From NCBI GenBank assembly GCA_964486935.1, contig CAZAPG010000013.1, positions 1 to 64,000 of the forward strand: a stretch of 64,000 bases of DNA, read 5' to 3'. The position numbers and the translations under genes are program-made. Below the pieces are notes generated by a model. It ran no database searches, was not told the origin of the DNA, and saw only the letters and a list, made by a program, of their open reading frames with translations. Source of the DNA: CAZAPG01 sp964486935 (GTDB taxonomy: Bacteria; Chloroflexota; Anaerolineae; 4572-78; J111). This document shows positions 35,076 through 44,103 of this stretch, in pieces; the first letter of the stretch is position 1, and each line of letters begins with the position of its first letter.

Positions 35076-36041
35076 TCAGAGTCCTTTCACATCAATCTTA
35101 AATTCGTCAATTACTGCCCGCACTTCGGCCAGGGTGGGCACGTTGCGGCCTCCGCCCAGCTTTTGCACTTTGGCCGCGCCGACGGCGTTGGCCAGTTTGG
35201 CGCAGTCGGCCAGCGGCCAGCCCCACAGCCGGGCGGTCATAAAAGCCGCGTTGAAACTGTCGCCGGCCGCAGAGGTATCAACCACCTTGACCGGGTAGCC
35301 GGGCGACTCAAATTGCAGCGCGCCTTCGCTGTAAACGGCGCATCCGGCGAAACCGTGTTTGACCACCACACAGCCTGGCCCCAGGTTGAGCAGCTCCGCC
35401 GCGCTATTGACGCCCAGCAGCGGCAATTCCTCTTCGGTGGCAAAAACGGTGTCCAGCAGGGGTAAAACCTGCCGGCGCAGACCGGCGGGCACATCGCTCA
35501 TTTGGGGGCCGGGGTCAAAATAAGTGGGAATATTGGCCTGCCTGGCGACGCGCATTGCTTCCAGGGCCAAGTCCACCAGCCGGGTTTCGCGCAGGGTGTA
35601 ACCGGCGCAGTAAATGGCTCCACTGCATTTAATTAACTCAACCTCTGCCGGGCCGAGGTCAATTTTACTCCCGTGGCCGTATTTTCCCAAAAAAACGTGC
35701 TCGCCTGTTTGGCTGACCAGCACAATTACCGTGGTGGTAGTCCCATTATGTTTAACGCCGGACAGGTCAACCCCCTCGGCCCTGATGAGCGCCGCCACCT
35801 GATGCCCCCAGTCGTCATCGCCCAGCGCGCCGATGGCGGCCATCGGCTGGCCCAGCCGCGCCCCGGCAATCAAGAAATTGGCCCCGCCGCCCGGCTCCAG
35901 CCGAATATCGGTTGCAACCTGATGGCGTCCGGCTTCGGCAGGCAGGTTGGGGATAGAAACGACAAGATCGGCCACCAAATCGCCAATGGAAATGATGGGT
36001 AATTTGTTATTAGTAATTGGGGATTGGGGATTGGGTGTCAC
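35076..36041 (-). CDS. PfkB-family kinase, likely pseudouridine kinase
   Basis: 321 aa. Sugar/nucleoside kinase with ISIGDLVADLVVSI, EPGGGANFLIAGARLG, and the intact signature DTSAAGDSFNAAF with catalytic Asp. Its position 5 bp ahead of psuG suggests it is PsuK, phosphorylating pseudouridine. The GTG start overlaps the preceding TGA (GTGA). The first ~13 codons read TPNPQSPITNNK, encoded by a CCCAATCCCCAATTACTAATAAC-type word repeat that is intergenic elsewhere, so an intergenic repeat appears to have been taken into the coding sequence. Confidence 0.85.
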   Translation of the reverse strand: MTPNPQSPITNNKLPIISIGDLVADLVVSIPNLPAEAGRHQVATDIRLEPGGGANFLIAGARLGQPMAAIGALGDDDWGHQVAALIRAEGVDLSGVKHNGTTTTVIVLVSQTGEHVFLGKYGHGSKIDLGPAEVELIKCSGAIYCAGYTLRETRLVDLALEAMRVARQANIPTYFDPGPQMSDVPAGLRRQVLPLLDTVFATEEELPLLGVNSAAELLNLGPGCVVVKHGFAGCAVYSEGALQFESPGYPVKVVDTSAAGDSFNAAFMTARLWGWPLADCAKLANAVGAAKVQKLGGGRNVPTLAEVRAVIDEFKIDVKGL

Positions 36042-37375
36042 GGATTGTAGACCTGAATCCGCCTGGTAGGGACGCGCTGGGCCAGGCGCTCCATATTCCG
36101 GTTGACTTCTTTGATGATTTGGGCCTTGTCGAGCGTTAAAATTTCGCGGTTGAGCATGATGACCTGCCCATTGACGATGACGGTTTGCACATCGCCTGCG
36201 CGGGTGTTGTAAACCAGGCTGGCGGTGATGCTGTGCAGCGGCTGGTAGTGCGGCCCGCTCAAATCGACCAGAATCACATCGGCCAGGTAGCCGGGGGCCA
36301 GCCGGCCAATTTTATCTGACATGCCCAGCACGGCGGCGCTGCCCCGGGTGGCAATGTTCAGCGCCTGGGGAATGGTCATTACTTCGGGGTTGCGGGCCTC
36401 ATGTTTTTGGAGCATGGCCATCAGCCGCAGGCTTTCAAAAATATCCAGGGTGTTGTTGCTCACTGCGCCATCGGTGCCCAGCCCCACGGCCACGCCGGCC
36501 TGTTGCAAGGCCGCAATGGGAGTCAACCCCATGCCCAGCTTCAGATAGGTTTTGGGGCAGTGCGCCACGCCGACGTGGCCGGCATATTTTTTGAGAATTT
36601 CCACATCTTCGGGCAAAATGCCGCAGCCGTGAGCGATGATGGTGGGCAGATCGAGGATGCCGGTTTCTTCCAGCACTTTAATGGGGGTGATGCCCCGTTT
36701 TTGCAGGCTGGCTTTAGTCTGGCCCATCTCTTCGGCGGCGTGAATGTGAATACCGACGCCCAGCCGCCGGGCGTGGTCAACCGCGGCCCGCAGAAAGTCG
36801 TCATCGCAGGTGTAGGGGGCGTGGGGGGCCAGCCAGGTAGTGATGCGGCCTTCGGCCTGGCCGCGCCAGCGTTGGGCAAAATCGGCGGTTTGGGCCAGGG
36901 CGTCGTAGCCCCGGTCGCCAAATACGGCCCAGCCCAGCGCGGCCCGCGTGCCGGCTTCCTGCACGGCCTGGGCGGCCCGGTCCATAAAAAAGTAGTGGTC
37001 GGCCACGGTAGTGACGCCGGCTTCAATCATCTCAACCAGGCCCAGCAGCATGCCCCAGTAGACGTCCTCTTCGGTCAGGTTGCTTTCCAGCGGCCACATA
37101 AATTCGTTGAACCAGCGCTCGATGGAGACATCTTCGGCCAGGCCGCGGAAAATGACCATCGGTACGTGGGCGTGGGTGTTGATGAGGCCGGGCATGGCCA
37201 GCATGTCGTTGGCCGGGATGACCTCGTGGGCCTGGCCCGTGTCTACCGGGTCGGTGGGCTGAATTTCGACAATCTTGCCCTCGTCGATGACAATATCCTG
37301 ATTGCGTTGAACTGTCACCGCGCCGCCGTCGCTAACTATCAGCGCGTGGCAATTTTGGATGATTAGATCGTACAT
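36038..37375 (-). CDS. MTA/SAH-deaminase-like amidohydrolase
   Basis: 445 aa from the ATG at 37375, with AGGTGA upstream. Metal-dependent TIM-barrel amidohydrolase: NTHAHVPM (HxH), APHAPYTCDDD, HIHAAEE, AHGCGILPEDVE and LGTDGAVSNN. These match the 5'-methylthioadenosine/S-adenosylhomocysteine deaminase family, which also includes other adenosine-type and triazine deaminases. In this operon it most likely deaminates an imported purine nucleoside before hydrolysis. The exact substrate is open. It overlaps the PfkB start by GTGA. Confidence 0.9.
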   Translation of the reverse strand: MYDLIIQNCHALIVSDGGAVTVQRNQDIVIDEGKIVEIQPTDPVDTGQAHEVIPANDMLAMPGLINTHAHVPMVIFRGLAEDVSIERWFNEFMWPLESNLTEEDVYWGMLLGLVEMIEAGVTTVADHYFFMDRAAQAVQEAGTRAALGWAVFGDRGYDALAQTADFAQRWRGQAEGRITTWLAPHAPYTCDDDFLRAAVDHARRLGVGIHIHAAEEMGQTKASLQKRGITPIKVLEETGILDLPTIIAHGCGILPEDVEILKKYAGHVGVAHCPKTYLKLGMGLTPIAALQQAGVAVGLGTDGAVSNNTLDIFESLRLMAMLQKHEARNPEVMTIPQALNIATRGSAAVLGMSDKIGRLAPGYLADVILVDLSGPHYQPLHSITASLVYNTRAGDVQTVIVNGQVIMLNREILTLDKAQIIKEVNRNMERLAQRVPTRRIQVYNP

Positions 37376-37651
37376 AGCTGTCACCTGCAAATTGCTAATT
37401 GATAGCAGCTTTAAATGGCGTGGACGTAGAACGTGGTACGTAGTGCGTAATACGGCCCGCTTCGCGCCGCAACCAAAAGATTAAAACACAAAATTCACAG
37501 AGGAGACACAAAGAACCCAAAGGCAATGTGCCCTTTGGGTAAAAAACTCGGTGAACTTTGTGCCTACTTTGTTTCCTTTGTGTTAAAAATTTTTACCGAT
37601 TGCGCAAATTTGCAGCGCCAACAACAGGATGTCTGTCCCACGTTTCACGCT
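37376..37651. other. Gap with word repeats
   Basis: A 276-bp gap. It holds runs such as CACAAAATTCACAGAGGAGACACAAAG and GTGAACTTTGTGCCTACTTTGTTTCC, partly inverted to each other, and GTACGTAGTGCGTAATACGG. No promoter stands out and no gene is seen. Confidence 0.5.
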
Positions 37652-38497
37652 CTACATTCCGTAGGCCGAATCTGGCAGGGCGAATTGCCATTGTGTCGCT
37701 TTGGCCCCGCCAATTTTACCCTGCCCGACGGCCTGTTCCAGGTTGCGGCTGCGCCAGTACTCGGCCAAAAAGTAGGCAATGAAGGCGTCGCCGCAGCCGT
37801 TGGTGTTTTGCCGCACCGGTATTTTTTCAACCTCAAAAAAGCGAGCCTGATATTGGGCCGCGGTCAGCGAGTCAAATATCTGAACGCCCCGGCTGCCCAG
37901 GGTGACGACTACCAGCGCCGGCTGCGCTTTAACCATCTGCTCGATAGCAGCGATGGTCGGGTCGGCCAGTTCCCCCTTCCAGCCGATGAAAGCGATGTCC
38001 AGGCAGTTGAGCAGCCGGGCCAGGTGGTCAGGCGAAAAGTAGCCAAAGTCCAGAAAGTCTGCTGACACCAATGCCTTGGACAAGATACTATCACTGGCTA
38101 TACGAATAAACTCAGGGATGACTTCCCCTACCAGCACGGTGTGAACGTTAGCCGCCTGGGCCAGAATTTGCGCTTCGGTGGGGGTTAACCGAAAGTTTTG
38201 CCAGACGCCCGGCCTAAAATTGGCCATCACCGCCTCGCCCGACTCTTGCAGCGCAATTTCTATGGTCGCCGGCTCTCCGGCGGTAATGATATTATCTGGC
38301 AGAATTGAGATGCGGTTGCGGCGGAAAAATTCCAAAAAAATCTCGGAGCGCGTCTGGCCAATTCTGGTGATGAGCAGGGGGTCAACCCCCAACTGTTGCA
38401 AATGATAGGCGTTGTGCAAAATTCCGCAGCCGGGGTGGATTTGGCCGGTATGGGTGTAAATATCCAGGCAGACTACACCGAGGAGAACGTTTTTCAT
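37652..38497 (-). CDS. PfkB-family sugar kinase (FrlD-like)
   Basis: 281 aa, short for the family. It begins VLLGVVCLDIYTH and keeps the catalytic Asp in NTNGCGDAFIAYFLAEYW. GVDPLLITRIGQ and LVVVTLGSRGVQIF are typical elements. Fructosamine-6-type kinases (FrlD) and other small PfkB members are closest in my reading, so it probably phosphorylates a free sugar such as ribose released by the hydrolases, or a modified sugar. The ATG is preceded by an ACCAACTACCAACC word repeat rather than a Shine-Dalgarno. Confidence 0.82.
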   Translation of the reverse strand: MKNVLLGVVCLDIYTHTGQIHPGCGILHNAYHLQQLGVDPLLITRIGQTRSEIFLEFFRRNRISILPDNIITAGEPATIEIALQESGEAVMANFRPGVWQNFRLTPTEAQILAQAANVHTVLVGEVIPEFIRIASDSILSKALVSADFLDFGYFSPDHLARLLNCLDIAFIGWKGELADPTIAAIEQMVKAQPALVVVTLGSRGVQIFDSLTAAQYQARFFEVEKIPVRQNTNGCGDAFIAYFLAEYWRSRNLEQAVGQGKIGGAKATQWQFALPDSAYGM

Positions 38498-38523
38498 GGT
38501 TGGTAGTTGGTAAATGGTTATTA

Positions 38524-38569
38524 GTAAATAGTAATTGGTAATTGATCATTGGCGAAAATTACTATTTAC
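38524..38569. repeat. Inverted repeat GTAAATAGTAATT / AATTACTATTTAC
   Basis: A perfect 13-bp inverted repeat at 38524-38536 and 38557-38569. The intervening and flanking bases repeat the word ATTGGTAATT. It fills the gap between two operon genes. Confidence 0.7.
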
Positions 38570-38579
38570 CATTTACTGA

Positions 38580-39350
38580 TTACTGTTTCGACAGCCCCCC
38601 CAACGGGTCGAACCGCTGTTCGCCCAACTCCAGAAACCGGTCGTAACGCACCTCAATAACTTTGCTCATTTGCCAGAAGGCTTCTACCGAAAGGTGGCCG
38701 CAGCCCTGCTCAAAATACCAGTCGCGGGCGTTGGGCAGGCTGGAGATGAGCGCGGGGTCGTGTACGGGTACCACGGCGGGGTTCAGGAAAAAGCCGGGCG
38801 TGTCCGGCTCTCGGATTTGCAGCAGGTATTGGCCTCTAAAACCTCTGGCGCGGGGCACGCGATGGAGCTGGCCGTCGTTCAGGTCAATCAATTCGACCTC
38901 CTCCGGCGGGGTGTCAACAACCTCGGGCCAGGTTTCGTCAGCCACCAGTTCGGCAATGACCCGCCGCACGGAGATATCCTGGTAATGGTTCAGGCGGGTG
39001 TGCGGCTGCTCGTAGGCGTGGTCGTACACGTTGGTGGGGTTGTCATCATACACGTTGCCGCAAAAGGTTGTCAGCAAGCGCACCAGTTCCGGCTTGCCGT
39101 GCAGGTAGACTCGATAGCTGTGCTCGTACTCGCGGATGGCTTCCATTTTGGAAACCAGGCGGCCCCGCACGCAGTGGCTAATGCGCCAGCAGCCGGGGCT
39201 GAAGCGGTCATCCAAAAATTGCTGCCAGCTTGCTTTTTTATCGCCGGCGTGGCCGGGCAGCCCCACCGGTATCCAGATTTTTTTAAAGGACTCTTGCAGT
39301 TGGCGGTCGGCTTTGCGCCACCAGTTGAGTTTGTTTTGGCTGTTGTTCAT
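38580..39350 (-). CDS. Conserved-looking protein of unknown function, partner of the DraG-type gene
   Basis: 256 aa, soluble, Trp- and His-rich, no recognised family. Features: an N-terminal basic helix, CWRISHCVRGR (~54-64), a central LLTTFCGNVYDDNPTNVYDHAYEQPHTRLNHY, and a C-terminal NARDWYFEQGCGHLSVEAFWQMSKVIEVRYDRF. Scattered His and Cys could bind metal, but there is no clear motif. The ATG overlaps the DraG-type gene's TGA (ATGA), so it is translationally coupled to it. The coupling suggests a joint role in ADP-ribosyl or nucleoside metabolism. Confidence 0.7.
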   Translation of the reverse strand: MNNSQNKLNWWRKADRQLQESFKKIWIPVGLPGHAGDKKASWQQFLDDRFSPGCWRISHCVRGRLVSKMEAIREYEHSYRVYLHGKPELVRLLTTFCGNVYDDNPTNVYDHAYEQPHTRLNHYQDISVRRVIAELVADETWPEVVDTPPEEVELIDLNDGQLHRVPRARGFRGQYLLQIREPDTPGFFLNPAVVPVHDPALISSLPNARDWYFEQGCGHLSVEAFWQMSKVIEVRYDRFLELGEQRFDPLGGLSKQ

Positions 39351-40420
39351 TGTCCCAGAATATTTTCCAGCAGGTTGTTATCACCATCAGGGGGCGGGGC
39401 GGCGGCCTCGTTTTTTAAGGCAATTTCATACAGGCCGCTCGCCACCGCCTCAAAATCGTACCGGGGGTTGGCCTGGCGCAGTATGTCGACATACCCCTGC
39501 GGAATGGCCTCGATGCCCTGCCAGGCCCCGGCTATGGCGCAGGCCATTGCGCCAACGGTGTCGGCATCGCCGGAGAGCGCGGCGGCATAAATGGCAGTGT
39601 CGATGGGGTTGCCGTTTGAAAGGGCCAAAATACCAAAGGCGCACGGCACGGAATCGGGCGTGGCCAGGGTGGAGCCGATTAAATCGTACAGATTTTGAAT
39701 ACGGTCGCGCTCAGAGAGGTTTATATCGCTGGCAAGCTGCACGGCAAAGTCAATTTTGCGGGCTACCGACGCGCCCATCCAGTGGGCGCCGTGTTGCAGG
39801 CCCATTTCTGCCCCCCACACGGCCATGCTGATGATGTCTTCCAGAGTGGTATCGGGGGTCATGGCCTGGGCTATGGCTGCGGCCACGGCGCATGCCCCGG
39901 AAATGGCTACATCGGTAAAGTGGGTGGGGGTGCAGGCGGTAATAGCCGCCTGCACGGCGGCTTCGGGCCGGCCGGGGTAAATAAGCCCCACCGGGCTGAT
40001 ACGCATGGCCCCGCCGTTGGTATCGCCGCGCAGGCCGGTGGTGCGGGGGTCTTGCCCGGCTTTGAGGGCGGCTACGGCCCGGCGCGTACTGGGGCCAACA
40101 TAAGGGGAGCTGTCGCCATCAATCTGGTTGTACCAGTCAACAATGGCTTTGGCAACTCCCTCGACGGTGACTTTGCCTTCGGCGATGATGGTCTGAGCCA
40201 GAGCCATGGCCTGCTGGGTATCATCGGTTACTTGCCCGGCCTGCAACCCGGCGTGAACCGGATGGTTGGCTGGCGCGGGCAGCAGTTCGCCAATCCAGCC
40301 GTTGTAGTGCTCCCAGGTTTCGTTGGGCCGGAGCAGCGCGGGCATGGCCCAGGCATCGCCCAAAGCCTGTCCAACCAGGCCACCGAGAATGTGAGAATAG
40401 ACGTAGTTTTCTAAGCGCAT
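39347..40420 (-). CDS. ADP-ribosylglycohydrolase (DraG) family protein
   Basis: 357 aa. The family hydrolyses ADP-ribosyl-protein or ADP-ribose-type N/O-glycosides using two Mg ions. Metal motifs: GLVGQALGDAWAMP, QVTDDTQQAMALA and the C-terminal SGDADTVGAMACAIAGAWQG. The insert PTRTGLRGDTNGGAMRISPVGL corresponds to the substrate loop. Placed just after the ABC importer genes (TAATG overlap with the permease), it probably acts on an imported or intracellular N-glycoside. Protein de-ADP-ribosylation cannot be excluded. Confidence 0.92.
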   Translation of the reverse strand: MRLENYVYSHILGGLVGQALGDAWAMPALLRPNETWEHYNGWIGELLPAPANHPVHAGLQAGQVTDDTQQAMALAQTIIAEGKVTVEGVAKAIVDWYNQIDGDSSPYVGPSTRRAVAALKAGQDPRTTGLRGDTNGGAMRISPVGLIYPGRPEAAVQAAITACTPTHFTDVAISGACAVAAAIAQAMTPDTTLEDIISMAVWGAEMGLQHGAHWMGASVARKIDFAVQLASDINLSERDRIQNLYDLIGSTLATPDSVPCAFGILALSNGNPIDTAIYAAALSGDADTVGAMACAIAGAWQGIEAIPQGYVDILRQANPRYDFEAVASGLYEIALKNEAAAPPPDGDNNLLENILGQ

Positions 40421-41433
40421 TAGGCAGTCCTGTGTTCGGCTTCCATTCTTTCTTGAAATTTGCGGGCATTGGCCCTGATTTGGGCCTGCCGGCGGATATT
40501 GTAAATAACCAGCGCGGCAATGGTAACAATGGGTGGTATCATGGTAATCAACTGGCTGGGAATATTCAAGGTGCCAAGTTGCGCTTCGAGCGCGCCGGCT
40601 GCGCCAAAAATAAGGGCAGCTATTAGCGTGCCGACCGGGTTTTTATTGCCCAAAAAAACCGCGGCCAAAGCGATAAAGCCCCGTCCGGCGGTCATATTGG
40701 CCTGAAAAAGAGTCAAATAGCCCATACTCAGGTTGATACCCCCCAACGAGGCCAGCGCGCCACTGAGCAGCAAAGCAATATAACGCACCCGCTTGACGTT
40801 GATGCCCACCGAGGCCGCTGCCTGCGGATTTTCGCCCACGCTGCGCAGGTGGGTTCCCAGGGGCGTGCGGTACAGAAAAATCCACACTAAAATTACGGAA
40901 ATAAAGGCGGCGTAGGTCATTGCATTGTAGCCGGTTAAATTTTCGCCGTTGAGCAGTTGATTGATAAAAGGGATGTTGTTGACAAAGGGGATAGTTACCG
41001 CCGGCATGGCCGGGCTGGCCAGGGTAGAAGTGCTGCCCTTATCGCCGGTGAGGGCAAACATTACAAAAACCGTGCCGCCGCTGGCTAAAATATTAATACC
41101 CAGCCCGGCCAGAATAATGTCAGCGCCCAGTTCCAGGTGAAAGAAAGCAATGAGCCAGGCTAGCACTATCCCAGAAATCATGCCGGCCAACGCCCCCAGC
41201 CAGGGGTAAACCCAAAACGGCAGGCCGGGAAACCACGCTGGCCCCAACGCGCTGACCACCACCCCAAAAAAGGCCGCCGAGAGCATAATGCCTTCAAGGG
41301 CAATATTGATAACACCCGCCAGCTCGGAAATCAGGCCGCCCATAGCCGGCAAAATGAGCGGGGTAGAAGCGCGAATGATGGTGGCAATAAATGCCGCCGA
41401 AAAAATGCTGGCCAGTACCGCCTCAAACGACAT
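40420..41433 (-). CDS. Nucleoside ABC transporter permease (NupQ/YufQ type)
   Basis: 337 aa, about nine membrane segments. BPD_transp_2-type permease: PLILPAMGGLISELAGVINIALEGIML, and the coupling region TPLGTHLRSVGENPQAAASVGINVKRVRY. It pairs with the preceding permease, which it overlaps by 11 bp. Family members in B. subtilis and lactococci import ribonucleosides (NupNOPQ/BmpA). Confidence 0.93.
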   Translation of the reverse strand: MSFEAVLASIFSAAFIATIIRASTPLILPAMGGLISELAGVINIALEGIMLSAAFFGVVVSALGPAWFPGLPFWVYPWLGALAGMISGIVLAWLIAFFHLELGADIILAGLGINILASGGTVFVMFALTGDKGSTSTLASPAMPAVTIPFVNNIPFINQLLNGENLTGYNAMTYAAFISVILVWIFLYRTPLGTHLRSVGENPQAAASVGINVKRVRYIALLLSGALASLGGINLSMGYLTLFQANMTAGRGFIALAAVFLGNKNPVGTLIAALIFGAAGALEAQLGTLNIPSQLITMIPPIVTIAALVIYNIRRQAQIRANARKFQERMEAEHRTA

Positions 41434-42556
41434 CGGGCACCTCCCTGGCTTCGGCGCCTTCCAGCAGCGCCTCCGGCGATTGACGCCGCCGCCACCACTC
41501 TTGGATTAACGGCAAAATACGTTCGGCGGTAATAAATAAAATAATAATGGCCTGAATAATCAGCACCACCTCGCGGGTTACATCAGACGAGCGTTCCATA
41601 ATTTGCGCGCCGGTGCGCAGGTAGCCATAAAACAGGCCGGTGAGCGGCACAAATTTGGGGTCGTTGCGGGCCAGCAACGCCACCACAATGCCCTCAAAGC
41701 CAATACCCAGCGAGAGGTTAAGAGTCAACTGCTTTAGCAACCCCATCGACAGGTGCGCGCCGGCCAACCCGGCCAAAATACCGCTAACCGCCATGCTCAG
41801 GGCAATGACCCGCCGGGTGTTGATGCCCCCATATTCGGCAAATTTTATGTTAGCGCCCAGCACTCTGATTTCGTAGCCGACGGGCGTGCGCGAGATAAAA
41901 TACCAGCCGGCAAAAATGGCCGCAATGGTGATGATGAGCATCACCGTAACCCGCGTGCCGGGGATGATGATGGGCAGCACGGCAGTATCTGGAAAAAATT
42001 CGGTGGCGACAAAACCGGCGGTTGGGTCTTTGAGGTATTGGGTGAGCAAAAAGCGGTAAATTTGAATGGCAATGACATTGAGCATTAAAGTGCTGACAAT
42101 TTCATCGGCGTTGAGGTAGGCCTTTAACACCCCCGGAATGAGTCCCCACAGAAAACCGGCCGTGCCCGCCGCAATCAGCGCCAGCCCAATGTGAATGGCC
42201 AGCGGAGCCTGCACCAGCAGGCTGACCACCCCGGCGGCCATCGCTCCCAAAAAAAGTTGACCTTCGGCCCCCAGGCTAAACTGGCGGGCGCTAAACACAA
42301 TTGCCACCGACAGCCCCAGCAAAATCAGGGTAATGCTATCTTCCAGCCAGTTGCCAAAGCGGTTGATACCTCTCAGGCTCACCCCACTCTCGTCGATGGA
42401 TATTCTGGGCAGCGGGCCGGTGAGCAGGTCTGAATAGGCCTGGCCCGGCTCCTCGCTAACCAGGGCCGTAATCACAAAGCCAATCAGCAAAGCAATGATG
42501 ATAACGGCAATGATTCTAAGGGACTCCAGTAAAAACTGCCTGCGTTTATGACTCAT
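41423..42556 (-). CDS. Nucleoside ABC transporter permease (NupP/YufP type)
   Basis: 377 aa with an N-terminal hydrophobic segment (SLRIIAVIIIALLIGFVITAL) and about nine further segments. Typical: FSARQFSLGAEGQLFLGAMAAG and the coupling loop TPVGYEIRVLGANIKFAEYGGIN. The start overlaps the ATPase stop (ATGA). The C terminus ends in a basic segment, RRRQSPEALLEG. It is the second permease of the importer. Confidence 0.93.
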   Translation of the reverse strand: MSHKRRQFLLESLRIIAVIIIALLIGFVITALVSEEPGQAYSDLLTGPLPRISIDESGVSLRGINRFGNWLEDSITLILLGLSVAIVFSARQFSLGAEGQLFLGAMAAGVVSLLVQAPLAIHIGLALIAAGTAGFLWGLIPGVLKAYLNADEIVSTLMLNVIAIQIYRFLLTQYLKDPTAGFVATEFFPDTAVLPIIIPGTRVTVMLIITIAAIFAGWYFISRTPVGYEIRVLGANIKFAEYGGINTRRVIALSMAVSGILAGLAGAHLSMGLLKQLTLNLSLGIGFEGIVVALLARNDPKFVPLTGLFYGYLRTGAQIMERSSDVTREVVLIIQAIIILFITAERILPLIQEWWRRRQSPEALLEGAEAREVPDVV

Positions 42557-44103
42557 AACATTGGCTCTAGCTCTTCGGGAGATTGTTTTTTAAGGCCCAA
42601 CATGTACAGGCCCAATTCTTCTTCGGTGAGGTTGGGCGTGTTGGCAAAAACGCCCACAATTTGCCCCTTGTACATCACCGCAATCCGGTCGGCCAGGCTC
42701 ATTATTTCGGCCAAATCGGCCGAGATAAGCAACACGGCCTTGCCTTTGTTTCGCTCTTCAACCAGTTGGCTACGCACAAACTCGCTGGCTCCAATATCAA
42801 CGCCGCGGGTTGGCTGGGCTGCAATCAGCAAGGCCGGGTCGGCGGAAAATTCGCGGGCCAGAATAACTTTTTGCATATTGCCGCCTGAAAGCGAGCCGGT
42901 GGGCGCATCGTAACCAGAGGCGCGAATATCAAATTTTTGCATTAGCATTTCGGCGTGCTGGCGAATCTGTCGCAAACTCATCATAAAACCATTTTGGGTA
43001 AATGGCGGGCGGTAGTAGCGGTCAACCACCAGATTTTCGGCAATGGTGGCCCCCAGAGCCACCCCGTTGGTCAGCCGGTCTTCGGGGATGTGGGCCACGG
43101 CGGCCCGGCGCACGTGGCGCGGGCCACGCCCCAAAACCGATTGCCCATTAATCAGCGCCTCGCCGGTGGTGGGCGGTTTCAAGCCGCTGAGCACCTCGGC
43201 CAGCGAGGTTTGCCCATTGCCTTCAACCCCGGCAATGCCCAAAATTTCTCCGGCGTAAACGTTAAAAGAAACATCGCGCAGGCGCGGCCGGCCCGTTTCT
43301 GACATGTAGCTAAGGTTACGAATTTGGGCTACGGCCTGGCCACGCTGCTGCTGTGGTTTATCAACCCTAAACAGCACCTTGCGGCCTACCATCATTTGGG
43401 CTATGTCCTCTTCGGTCACGTCGGCGGTGCGGATAGCTTCGCCCGTAACCTGGCCGTGGCGCATCACTGTCACCCGGTCGGAAATTTCTTTGACTTCTAC
43501 CAGTTTGTGGGTGATAAAAATAACGGTTTTGCCCTGGTCGACCAGCCGGCGCACGGCATCAAACAGGTCGTCGGTTTCCTGGGGGGTCAGCACGGCGGTT
43601 GGCTCATCCAAAATCAGCAGGTCGGCCCCGCGATAGAGCGTTTTTAAAATTTCAACCCGCTGGCGCATCCCCACCGGCGTGGTTTCAACTCTGGCTGCCG
43701 GCTCAACATCTAAGCCATACTCTTTTGCAAGCGACTCGGTAATACGGATGGACTCCTCAAAATCAACAAAGCGCCCCTTGCGCGGCTCCCGGCCCAGCAC
43801 CACGTTTTGGGCAATGGTAAATGAAGGGATCAGCATAAAGTTTTGGTGAACCATACCAATTCCCAGGTCGATGGCGTGGTGGGCGTCGCGAATGTCAGCC
43901 TTTTTGCCGCTTAAGGAAATATGGCCGCTGGTGGGCTGCTCCAATCCGTACAGGATTTTCATGAGGGTGCTTTTGCCCGCCCCGTTCTCGCCAACAAGGG
44001 CGTGAATTTCTCCTTTCTCAACGGAGAAATGCACATCCTTGTTAGCCACAACGCCGTTGGGATAGACTTTGATAATATCTCTCATTTCGACCAGTGCGGG
44101 CAT
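42553..44103 (-). CDS. Nucleoside ABC transporter ATP-binding protein (NupO/YufO type, double ATPase)
   Basis: 516 aa with two ABC domains. Domain 1 (~1-245): Walker A GENGAGKST, signature region VGMRQRVEIL (degenerate), Walker B LLILDEPTAVL, switch His in IFITHK. Domain 2 (~255-500): Walker A-like GVEGNGQTSL, signature LSGGNMQKVILARE, Walker B-like PALLIAAQPTRG (degenerate, as usual in this family). RBS-poor ATG; the gene lies after a 356-bp gap from bmpA, so differential expression is possible. Confidence 0.93.
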   Translation of the reverse strand: MPALVEMRDIIKVYPNGVVANKDVHFSVEKGEIHALVGENGAGKSTLMKILYGLEQPTSGHISLSGKKADIRDAHHAIDLGIGMVHQNFMLIPSFTIAQNVVLGREPRKGRFVDFEESIRITESLAKEYGLDVEPAARVETTPVGMRQRVEILKTLYRGADLLILDEPTAVLTPQETDDLFDAVRRLVDQGKTVIFITHKLVEVKEISDRVTVMRHGQVTGEAIRTADVTEEDIAQMMVGRKVLFRVDKPQQQRGQAVAQIRNLSYMSETGRPRLRDVSFNVYAGEILGIAGVEGNGQTSLAEVLSGLKPPTTGEALINGQSVLGRGPRHVRRAAVAHIPEDRLTNGVALGATIAENLVVDRYYRPPFTQNGFMMSLRQIRQHAEMLMQKFDIRASGYDAPTGSLSGGNMQKVILAREFSADPALLIAAQPTRGVDIGASEFVRSQLVEERNKGKAVLLISADLAEIMSLADRIAVMYKGQIVGVFANTPNLTEEELGLYMLGLKKQSPEELEPML

